From: Verrucomicrobiota bacterium | GTDB lineage: Bacteria > Verrucomicrobiota > Verrucomicrobiia > Opitutales > Opitutaceae | Length of the DNA stretch: 15,693 bases | Reading direction: 5' to 3' | NCBI GenBank assembly: GCA_023446735.1 | Contig: JAEXPQ010000082.1 | Coordinates: 1-15,693 of the forward strand | Part shown: positions 1 to 5,926 of the stretch, in pieces | Layout: each line of letters begins with the position of its first letter | Position numbering within the stretch: the first letter of the stretch is position 1 | Program-made: the position numbers and the translations under genes | Notes under the pieces: model-generated | The model's database searches: none | Seen by the model: the letters and a program-made list of their open reading frames with translations, nothing else | What the model was told of the DNA's origin: nothing

Positions 1-1
1 C

Positions 2-178
2 CACCCGCCCGCGCCCGCCCGCCCGGCGTCCCCGCCGGCCTCGCCGGCCACCGGCACCATGCACGGCTTCGCCGCCTTCGTCGCGCAAGGATCGATTACG
101 GAGCCCGCGACCTACGCCGCCCTGCTCGCGACCGCCACGCTCCTGCTCGCCCTCGTGCGGCGCCTCGGGCGCATCTGA
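2..178 (+). CDS. 3' end of an exported protein with a PEP-CTERM-like sorting tail (partial)
   Basis: An open frame runs from the window edge to a TGA at 176-178 and gives 58 residues. The first 19 are almost all Pro, Ala, Ser and Thr, like a low-complexity linker. The end has the tripartite layout of a PEP-CTERM signal: a short motif (ITEPATYAAL), a hydrophobic stretch (LLATATLLLAL) and a basic tail (VRRLGRI). The motif differs from the usual PEP by having Thr in the first position. In the known family this tail is recognised by an exosortase in the inner membrane. The layout is visible, but substrate status is inferred because the start of the gene and any exosortase lie outside the window. 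It could also be a plain C-terminal membrane anchor. The frame agrees with the strand of the following four secreted-protein genes. Confidence 0.5.
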   Translation, partial: HPPAPARPASPPASPATGTMHGFAAFVAQGSITEPATYAALLATATLLLALVRRLGRI

Positions 179-201
179 GGCGATCACGCGGGACAGCCCC
201 C

Positions 202-214
202 CGGGCGGAGCCCG
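202..214 (+). terminator. Weak stem-loop after the partial gene
   Basis: CGGGC and GCCCG pair around a GGA loop, 24 nt after the stop codon at 178. No T-tract follows, so a terminator role is a guess. An alternative register (GGCGG/CCGCC) is equally possible. The rest of the spacer up to 393 shows no gene, no clear promoter and no convincing heptamer array. Confidence 0.2.
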
Positions 215-393
215 CCGCGCAGCCCTGTATCGGGATTTTCGCAGATTGCCAACGGTCACCGGCGAGGCTACACGATCCGGCCACGTCGAGGATGGAGACG
301 TCGAGCCTCGGAGCGCACACCTCCGGCCGCGGGTCCGATGGAACCATCCGCACCGCAAACCCTCAGTCCACCCGGTCGCTCCGGCACCCTTCC

Positions 394-1260
394 ATGCACA
401 AATACCTGCCCACCGCCCTCGCGCTGGTCGTGCTCCCCGCGCTCGCGTTCGCCCAAGGCACGCCCCCAGTTTATGCCTACGCCGCCAACGCCGGCTGGAT
501 CAACGTCGCCCCGCTCGCCGACACCTACGTCGACGTCAACGAGACCTTCTTCGCCGGCTACATCTTCGGTGCCAACATCGGCTGGATCTCCATGGGCAAC
601 GGCGCCCCGGCCAACGGCCACAGCTACGCCAACAACTCCGCCACCGACTACGGCGTGAACCACGATGGCTGCGGCAACCTCTCCGGCTACGCCTACTCCG
701 CCAACTGCGGCTGGGTGAACTTCCAGTGGACCACCGATCTCAACGACCCCAACCGGCCCCACTTCGACCTCGACGACGGCGAGTTCCACGGCTTCGCCTA
801 CGGGGCCAATATCGGCTGGGTCAACCTCGGCACCGGCTACCTCGCCGTCCTCGGCATCAATCGCCCCGATACCGACAGCGACGGCATCGACGACAACTGG
901 GAGCGCAAGTGGTTCGGCAACCTCACCACCGCCGGCCTCGGCACCGACCGCGACGGCGACGGCCAGTCTGACGCCTCCGAATACATCGCCGACACCGATC
1001 CCCTCGCCGCCGCCAACCACCTCAAGATAGTCTCCCACACCTACGCCGGCGGCCAGACCCAGGTGACGCTCGTCTTCACCACCGAGCCCTCGCGCCGCTA
1101 CCTACTCCAGCACTCCACCGACCTGGCCACCTGGAGCGACTCCGGCCTCGGCACCTTCAACCCCGACGCCGGCGCCACGACCACCAAAGCCTTCACCTTC
1201 ACCGGCAACACCCGCCATTTCTTCCGCGCCATCGCCGTCCTGCCGCTCCCCTCGCCCTGA
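394..1260 (+). CDS. Secreted GW-repeat protein with calcium-binding-type motifs
   Basis: The ATG at 394 is chosen because it opens a clean signal peptide (basic start, hydrophobic core, ALAFA-Q cleavage near residue 20); an in-frame ATG at 292 would add an unlikely 34-residue leader. The product is 288 aa. Four copies of a short repeat of the form [AY]-x-AN-x-GW-[IV]-[NS] lie near residues 27-37, 56-66, 98-109 and 133-145. Two Asp-rich motifs follow, DTDSDGIDDNWE (159-170) and DRDGDGQSDASE (185-196), which match the thrombospondin type 3/dockerin-like calcium-binding pattern. Residues 210-285 form a C-terminal module with RRYLLQHSTDLATW, a pattern I associate with exported Verrucomicrobiota proteins. 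The ligand and role are unknown; an extracellular or surface structural role is inferred. There is no PEP-CTERM tail and no Shine-Dalgarno sequence ahead of the start. Confidence 0.85.
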   Translation: MHKYLPTALALVVLPALAFAQGTPPVYAYAANAGWINVAPLADTYVDVNETFFAGYIFGANIGWISMGNGAPANGHSYANNSATDYGVNHDGCGNLSGYAYSANCGWVNFQWTTDLNDPNRPHFDLDDGEFHGFAYGANIGWVNLGTGYLAVLGINRPDTDSDGIDDNWERKWFGNLTTAGLGTDRDGDGQSDASEYIADTDPLAAANHLKIVSHTYAGGQTQVTLVFTTEPSRRYLLQHSTDLATWSDSGLGTFNPDAGATTTKAFTFTGNTRHFFRAIAVLPLPSP

Positions 1261-1276
1261 GCCCGCCTTCAGCCGG

Positions 1277-1318
1277 GTTCAGAGGCCGGGGAGCAGGGTT
1301 CGGAGGCCGAAGCCCAGG
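1277..1318. repeat. Degenerate heptamer-phased repeat
   Basis: Two imperfect copies of GTTCRGAGGCCG start at 1277 and 1298, exactly 21 bp (three heptamers) apart. The similarity is looser than in the arrays further downstream, so this may be a decayed copy of the GTTC heptamer family. Confidence 0.4.
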
Positions 1319-1377
1319 CGTCGCACCTCCCATGGGGCGACCTTAACGCCCACCATCCGGCTGCCGGCCGGATTCCG

Positions 1378-1419
1378 GTTCAGGGTTCGATGTTCAGGGT
1401 TCAGTGTTCGAAGTTCGGA
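1378..1419. repeat. Six tandem GTTC heptamers (GTTCRRN)
   Basis: Six back-to-back 7-bp units start at 1378, 1385, 1392, 1399, 1406 and 1413. Every unit begins GTTC followed by a purine pair, with no insertion or loss of a base. The array lies in the 277-bp spacer between the GW-repeat gene and the first beta-helix gene. Similar heptanucleotide repeats are known from filamentous cyanobacteria as STRR sequences. I know of no established function for them here. Confidence 0.85.
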
Positions 1420-1452
1420 TCCGTCTTCCGCAATTCCATCGCCTCCACCCCG

Positions 1453-1480
1453 ATCGAAAACCGGCAATCCCAGATCGAAG
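1453..1480. repeat. Four ATC-type heptamers
   Basis: Four consecutive 7-bp units start at 1453, 1460, 1467 and 1474 (ATCGAAA, ACCGGCA, ATCCCAG, ATCGAAG). On the opposite strand this type resembles the ATT-type heptamers found after the two beta-helix genes. Degeneracy is higher than in the neighbouring GTTC array. Confidence 0.6.
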
Positions 1481-1500
1481 ACTTCCCGCCCTCCGCCCCT

Positions 1501-1528
1501 GTCACTTGTCACCTGTTACTTGTCACTC
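1501..1528. repeat. Four GTCAC heptamers (GTYACYY) ahead of the first beta-helix gene
   Basis: Units GTCACTT, GTCACCT, GTTACTT and GTCACTC start at 1501, 1508, 1515 and 1522. The array ends 9 bp before the ATG at 1538, so it fills the space where a ribosome-binding site would lie. The same heptamer type recurs just before the paralogous gene at 3021. Confidence 0.8.
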
Positions 1529-1537
1529 GCTCACGCC

Positions 1538-2872
1538 ATGCGCTCCCTCCTCCTCGCCACCACCCTCGCCCTTCCCGCCCTCTCCCTCGCCCAAGGCCAG
1601 CTCACGCCGCCTCCGGGCGCGTTCTCCGGCGGCGCGCCTACGGCGACGATGAAGACCCTCGACCAACTCGAGCCGCGCACGCCGCTCGCAGCTGGCGCTT
1701 CCGGGGTCACCCAGAATTCCAACGGCGGCTTCACCATCACCAACCGCGGCTCCTATTACCTCACTTCCGACCTCTCCGTCACCTCCGGTAACGCCATCGT
1801 CATCACCGCCAGCAACGTCACCCTCGACCTCAACGGCTTCACGCTTTCCTCCTCCGACGCGAACGCCACCAGCGACGCCATCGTCCTCCCCTCACCGGCC
1901 ACCCGGATCGCCATTCGCAACGGCCGGATCGCTGGAGGTTGCGCCATCACCTCCGAGGGCACGTTCGCGCCGGGACCGGGCTTCGCCAACGGCCTTTCCG
2001 CTGCCAGCACTTCCGGTTGCCTGCTCGAAGACCTGACGGTGACAGGCATGCGCCTCTCCGGCCTCGGCCTCGACGCCACTTTCACTGCCAACTCGATTCG
2101 CCGCTGCACCGTGGCCTTCTGCGGCGGCGGGGGGCTCGGGGCCGACCTGGTCGAGGATTCCCTCGCGATCGGCGTCTTCGGCTCAGGCATCGTGGCCACG
2201 CAGGTCGTCAACTCGCGCGCCGAGTCGTTGGGCTACGGCAGTGGTATCCAAGCCGCTACCGTCTCCAACTCCACCGGCATCGGCCGCAGCTACATCGGCA
2301 TCAATTCCGACCTCGTCCTGAACAGCGTCGGCGAGTCGACCGACAGCCACGGCATCGCCGCCAGCATTGTCACCGGTTGCCGGGGGAAAAGCTCGGCGCT
2401 CTACGGAATCATGGCCATTTCGGCCATCAATTGCCTGGGCGAGACCAGCACGCTGGCCGGAATCCTCGCCTGCAACGCCACGAACTGCCAGGGAACCAGC
2501 GACACCGGCGATGGACTCGTGGCCTACACCGTCGCCAACTGCAACGGCACCAGCAATTCCGGCATCGGATTGAACGTCATCGACGACTACTACCTGCCGA
2601 GCCCGGCGGGCGTGGCCGAGAACTCCGGCGGCTGGAGCGACACCGGCGACGGCTTGGTCGCCGCCCTCGCGATGAACTGCGTCGGACACACCAACTCCGG
2701 GACCCGCTTCGGTATCCTCGTCGAGGGCACCGCCAACTCCTGCCGCGGCACCAACACCGACCCGACCGGCGGGGTCGCGATCAAGGCCGCCATCGCCGTC
2801 GCCTGCACGGCCAAAATGGGCGGGATCGAGGTCACGACAGCCAACGGAAAACAGCTCGGCACCACCCCCTGA
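1538..2872 (+). CDS. Secreted cysteine-ladder beta-helix protein, copy 1
   Basis: The ATG at 1538 opens a signal peptide (MRSLLLATTLALPALSLAQG); an upstream TTG at 1520 would only add six residues taken from the heptamer array. The product is 444 aa. After the signal comes an N-terminal segment (TMKTLDQLEPRTPL) and then NGGFTITNRGSYYLTSDL and NVTLDLNGFTL, the usual opening of right-handed parallel beta-helix proteins. From about residue 215 on, 18-25-residue repeats carry the core A-x-NC-x-G-x-[ST]. The first three rungs have NS where later ones have NC, GC or SC. It is a paralogue of the protein encoded at 3021-4544, with matching N-terminus, repeat core and C-terminus (GKQLGTTP versus KKFLGTP). 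No catalytic residues are apparent. A structural or carbohydrate-binding surface role is inferred only. Confidence 0.85.
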   Translation: MRSLLLATTLALPALSLAQGQLTPPPGAFSGGAPTATMKTLDQLEPRTPLAAGASGVTQNSNGGFTITNRGSYYLTSDLSVTSGNAIVITASNVTLDLNGFTLSSSDANATSDAIVLPSPATRIAIRNGRIAGGCAITSEGTFAPGPGFANGLSAASTSGCLLEDLTVTGMRLSGLGLDATFTANSIRRCTVAFCGGGGLGADLVEDSLAIGVFGSGIVATQVVNSRAESLGYGSGIQAATVSNSTGIGRSYIGINSDLVLNSVGESTDSHGIAASIVTGCRGKSSALYGIMAISAINCLGETSTLAGILACNATNCQGTSDTGDGLVAYTVANCNGTSNSGIGLNVIDDYYLPSPAGVAENSGGWSDTGDGLVAALAMNCVGHTNSGTRFGILVEGTANSCRGTNTDPTGGVAIKAAIAVACTAKMGGIEVTTANGKQLGTTP

Positions 2873-2876
2873 GCGC

Positions 2877-2897
2877 ATTGCCGATTTCCGATTCCCG
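2877..2897. repeat. Three ATT heptamers just after the stop of beta-helix copy 1
   Basis: ATTGCCG, ATTTCCG and ATTCCCG run head to tail, starting 5 bp after the TGA. An equivalent array begins at the same distance after the stop of beta-helix copy 2, and both are preceded by the same GCGC tetranucleotide. Confidence 0.75.
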
Positions 2898-2923
2898 CCG
2901 CGCCCGCACCTCCGTCCGCTCCG

Positions 2924-2965
2924 CCAATCGGCATTCCGGAACCCGCATTTCCGCAATCCTTCCGC
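2924..2965. repeat. Degenerate heptamer array in the beta-helix spacer
   Basis: Units resembling GCATTYC and CCAATCG can be laid out in 7-bp steps from 2924 (for example GCATTCC at 2931 and GCATTTC at 2945, 14 bp apart). The fit is looser than for the array at 2877. Confidence 0.45.
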
Positions 2966-2990
2966 TCGCGCCCGCCGCCCCATACCACTC

Positions 2991-3011
2991 TTCACCCGTC
3001 ACCTGTCACTT
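2991..3011. repeat. Three GTCAC-type heptamers ahead of beta-helix copy 2
   Basis: TTCACCC, GTCACCT and GTCACTT start at 2991, 2998 and 3005 and end 9 bp before the ATG at 3021. Copy 1 has the same heptamer type at the same distance from its start. Confidence 0.7.
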
Positions 3012-3020
3012 TCGCACCCC

Positions 3021-4544
3021 ATGCGCTCGCACCTCTCCACCGTCGTCCTCGTCCTGATCACGCCCGCCTTCGCCCTCGCCCAGGGCCAGCTCACGCCGCC
3101 CGATGGCGCCACCGGACGCGACGGCCCTGTCCCGACCATGAAGACGCTCACCCAAGTCGAGCCGCGCACCTTGGTGCAGCCCGATGCCGCCGGGGTGGAA
3201 CTCGACCAGAACGGCGGCTACCTCCTCACCGCCTCCGGTTCCTACTACCTCGGCGCGAACCTCGTCGTCGGCAGCGGCAACGCCATCACGATCCACGCCC
3301 CCGATGTCACCCTCGACCTCAGCGGCTACCTCATCCTCTCCACCGCGGGCGACAACACCGTCCGCGGCGCAGGCATCGAGATCGTCGGCGGCGTGACCAA
3401 CGTCACGATCCGCAACGGCCACATCCGCGGGACCTCCACCCTGGTCGGCACCACCTTCACCCCCGGCGGCTTCAATTACGGGATCACCGCCCCCGCCTCC
3501 GCCGCCAATATCCTCGTCGAGGATGTTGGCGTGGTGGGCGTCGTCCAAACCGGCATCAGTCTCCCCGAGCGCTCCGTCGCGAGCCACTGCACCGCCTCCG
3601 TCTGCGGCGTCGGCGGCATCAACGCCCAGATCGTGCGCGACTGCGTCGCCGAGCAGTGTGTCCTCGTTGGCATTATTGCCAAGGCCGCCGAAAACTGCAT
3701 CGCAAAGGGAAATACAGGCGGCCTGATGGTCGACACCGCCGTCAACTGCCGCGGCGAGAGCTCCGGCATTTTCACCGGGATCTACGCCTCCGAATCCGTC
3801 GAAAACTGCATCGGGATCAGCACCGGCGGCGCCGGAATCACCACCAAGACCGCCGTAAACTCCAACGGTACCAGCACCGATGGCGTCGGCCTCAGCGCCA
3901 GCGTCGCCACGGGTTGCGAAGGCCAGTCCACCAACAACTACGGCCTCAGCGCCGGCAACGCCGAGAACTGCACCGGCCGGTCGACGGCGAGCGACGGGCT
4001 CCGGGCCGCCGTTGCCACCAATTGCCAAGGTAGCAGCACCTCCGCCCACGGCCTCGTCGCCGATGAGACCGCCACCGGCTGCTTCGGCAGCACCAGCACG
4101 GGGACGCACGGGCTCCTGGCGCGCGAAACCGCCGAAAACTGCTTCGGCCTCACCTACGCCGGCACCGGCACCGCCCTCGAAGCCGGCGCCGCCACCAACT
4201 GTCGTGCCCGCGCCGCCAACGGCCCCGGTCTGGTCGCCACCACCGCCGCCAACTGCCACGGCAAATCCAACGGCACCGGCACGGGACTGAGCGCCGAGAA
4301 CGCCACCGGCTGCTTCGGCGAGAGCACCGCCGGCATCGGCCTCTCCGCCAGCATGGCCTTCAACTGCTCCGCCTACACCGGCTCCGGCACCAGCGCGATG
4401 AGCGTCGCCGGCACCGCCAACTCCTGCCGCGGGAACAACGGCGGCACCGGCAACGCCATCTCCGCCGCCATCGCCGTGAGCTGCACCACCGCCGGCGGCC
4501 CCATCAACACCCCGGCCGACAAAAAATTCCTCGGCACCCCCTGA
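3021..4544 (+). CDS. Secreted cysteine-ladder beta-helix protein, copy 2
   Basis: This 507-aa protein starts with a signal peptide (MRSHLSTVVLVLITPAFALAQG) and the same N-terminal segment as its upstream paralogue (TMKTLTQVEPRTLV), followed by GSYYLGANL and DVTLDLSGYLI. From about residue 200 the chain is built of repeats of roughly 18-20 residues with the pattern GL-x-A-x-x-A-x-NC-x-G-x-S-[TS]. Nearly every rung has a Cys at the same place, about 18 Cys in total; one rung has NS instead. This predicts a right-handed beta-helix with stacked Cys along one face. It has more rungs than copy 1, so the pair differs by repeat expansion or loss. The protein is expected outside the cytoplasm. No enzymatic motif is visible and the function is unknown. 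There is no Shine-Dalgarno sequence; a GTCAC heptamer array sits in that position. Confidence 0.87.
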   Translation: MRSHLSTVVLVLITPAFALAQGQLTPPDGATGRDGPVPTMKTLTQVEPRTLVQPDAAGVELDQNGGYLLTASGSYYLGANLVVGSGNAITIHAPDVTLDLSGYLILSTAGDNTVRGAGIEIVGGVTNVTIRNGHIRGTSTLVGTTFTPGGFNYGITAPASAANILVEDVGVVGVVQTGISLPERSVASHCTASVCGVGGINAQIVRDCVAEQCVLVGIIAKAAENCIAKGNTGGLMVDTAVNCRGESSGIFTGIYASESVENCIGISTGGAGITTKTAVNSNGTSTDGVGLSASVATGCEGQSTNNYGLSAGNAENCTGRSTASDGLRAAVATNCQGSSTSAHGLVADETATGCFGSTSTGTHGLLARETAENCFGLTYAGTGTALEAGAATNCRARAANGPGLVATTAANCHGKSNGTGTGLSAENATGCFGESTAGIGLSASMAFNCSAYTGSGTSAMSVAGTANSCRGNNGGTGNAISAAIAVSCTTAGGPINTPADKKFLGTP

Positions 4545-4548
4545 GCGC

Positions 4549-4569
4549 ATTCCCGATTGCCGACTCCGG
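4549..4569. repeat. Three ATT-type heptamers just after the stop of beta-helix copy 2
   Basis: ATTCCCG, ATTGCCG and ACTCCGG start 5 bp after the TGA, at the same offset as the array behind copy 1. The order of variant units differs from copy 1, so this is not a simple identical duplicate. Confidence 0.72.
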
Positions 4570-4586
4570 AAACCGCGACCCTCCAC

Positions 4587-4621
4587 CGAAAAGGCGAGCC
4601 TTTCGCTCTGCCGAACGGCAG
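4587..4621 (+). terminator. Tandem stem-loops between beta-helix copy 2 and the next gene
   Basis: Two adjacent hairpins can form: CGAAA(A)GGC with GCCTTTCG at 4587-4605, and CTGCC with GGCAG around GAAC at 4608-4621. No T-tract follows. They may end the upstream transcript or shape the leader of the gene at 4705. Confidence 0.3.
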
Positions 4622-4704
4622 CGCAGTTATCCCCCACCCGAACGACAACCTGCCATCGCCCCCGCCCTCTGTCTTCTTTATTCCGTTACCCGCAACGTTC
4701 GCCG

Positions 4705-5745
4705 ATGAGCCGACGTTTCCTTCTCACCCTCCTCGCGCTCCCGCTCGGCCTCCTCGCCGCCGACAAGGCCGTCCTGCTCGACGCCACCTGGGACCGTTTC
4801 AGCCAGCATACCGACCTGCGCTACACCCACCTCGGCACGCAGACCCGCATCGAGTCCACCGCGACCGACAAGCCCAACCCGTACCTCCTCGTCGATACCG
4901 CGCAGGACCAGCGCATCACCGTCTACCGCCACAACAGCTCCTGGCGCCTCGACCCGCTCGAGCCCAAGCCCCGCGACGCCACGCCCGCCGGCGCCCCCGG
5001 CCTGCCGGCCATGCCCCAGCCCCCGCCCGGCATCGGCCCTCGTATCGCCCCCGGCGGCGGCGCCTCCGCCATGCCGCCCACTCCGTTCCCCGAAACCCGG
5101 AACGCGAAACCCGGAACCGCGGCCCCGCCAGCGGCCGTCGGTCCGCAGGGGACGATCGGCCCCCGCACCGCCTCCAGCACCACCGCCATGAACCGGCCCA
5201 CCGCCCCGGCAATGCCAGCCATGCCCGAGATGCCGCCGATGCCCGCCGGAGTCGGCCCGCAGGGCGGAATGGGGCCGGGCGCCGGCAGCATGCCGGCAAT
5301 GCCCGGAGCCGGGATGGGCGGCGGTTTCGGCGGCGGCATGCCCAAGCCGCCGCCTTCCGCCATGGGCGGCCGCGAACAGGGGCCGACCCTCACCAAGACT
5401 GAGGAGACGCAGACCATCCTCGGCCGTACCGCCGTGAAGTACACCATCGCCGGCCGCATGATGGAGACGGTCGAGATCTGGGCCGTGCCCGACACCGACT
5501 TCGGCGCCTTCTTCGCCTACCGTCCGCAGCCGCCGCACCGTTTTGGCCCGATCGACCTGCAGGAGCAGTGGGACTCGCTCCTCCGCCGCGAACACCTCTT
5601 CCCGCTCCTCGCCATCTTCAAACAGGGCGAGCGCGAGATCGCCCGCTTCGCCGTCGCCACCATCGAACACGGCGAGGTCGCCGAGCCCGCCGCGTTCTTC
5701 GCGCCTCCGGAGAAATACTACCGCTGCCCGCCCGACCCGTTCTAG
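4705..5745 (+). CDS. Secreted DUF4412-like protein with a long Pro/Met/Gly-rich insert
   Basis: The 346-aa product begins with a signal peptide (MSRRFLLTLLALPLGLLAAD). Residues 20-85 form a first folded part, which includes DRFSQHTDLRYTH and YLLVDTAQDQRITVYR. Residues about 86-225 are dominated by Pro, Met, Gly and Ala, with repeated VGPQG and PAMP words. Residues 226-346 form a second folded part with TILGRTAVKYTIAG and VEIWAVPDTDFG, which resembles the 'cleared-up analyte/ILG..KY...EIW..PD' pattern of DUF4412-type periplasmic proteins. The match is from memory and remote. The low-complexity middle therefore looks like an insertion between two halves of one domain. Part of it (residues 129-138) is encoded by a heptamer array. 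Function is unknown; location is periplasm or cell surface. Confidence 0.75.
   Translation: MSRRFLLTLLALPLGLLAADKAVLLDATWDRFSQHTDLRYTHLGTQTRIESTATDKPNPYLLVDTAQDQRITVYRHNSSWRLDPLEPKPRDATPAGAPGLPAMPQPPPGIGPRIAPGGGASAMPPTPFPETRNAKPGTAAPPAAVGPQGTIGPRTASSTTAMNRPTAPAMPAMPEMPPMPAGVGPQGGMGPGAGSMPAMPGAGMGGGFGGGMPKPPPSAMGGREQGPTLTKTEETQTILGRTAVKYTIAGRMMETVEIWAVPDTDFGAFFAYRPQPPHRFGPIDLQEQWDSLLRREHLFPLLAIFKQGEREIARFAVATIEHGEVAEPAAFFAPPEKYYRCPPDPF
5091..5118. repeat. Four heptamers inside the DUF4412-like gene
   Basis: CGAAACC, CGGAACG, CGAAACC and CGGAACC follow each other without gaps and encode roughly PETRNAKPGT in the low-complexity part of the protein. This is the only heptamer array I see inside a reading frame. 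Confidence 0.7.
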
Positions 5746-5760
5746 TGGCGCTTGCGCCAC
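5745..5760 (+). terminator. Perfect stem-loop at the stop of the DUF4412-like gene
   Basis: GTGGCG and CGCCAC pair around CTTG; the first stem base is the last base of the TAG stop. No T-tract follows. It lies between converging genes, so it may act on either strand. The remaining spacer to 5926 has no gene that I can support. Confidence 0.4.
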
Positions 5761-5926
5761 GGGGACACGCCCGCGGCGGAGACCCCCGCCCAAACACGCG
5801 TCGAAGACTCGTTCTGCAGCGGCCAGCAGCCGCGAGATACTCGACGACGTCCGCGACGATTTCTCCGCAGGATGTCCACGGCTGACCGGGCGGCCGCATT
5901 CGATCGTTGGCGCTGGCGCCGGCTGT

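Noticed and set aside
1378..1528. CRISPR-like repeat array
   Set aside because: Units are 7 bp and gapless; there are no 20-40 bp repeats, no spacers and no cas genes.
1277..1528. A small gene in the spacer between the GW-repeat and beta-helix genes
   Set aside because: Open frames on both strands exist, but their peptides (for example LRTLNPEHRTLN) are just translated heptamer repeats.
3006..4637. 543-residue minus-strand frame opposite beta-helix copy 2
   Set aside because: Composition is almost only Gly, Ala, Val and Asp, caused by the repeats on the coding strand; no signal or domain is visible.
5746..5926. A gene or small RNA between the convergent genes
   Set aside because: Frames here are Arg-rich shadows; apart from the hairpin at the stop codon there is no promoter plus terminator pair.
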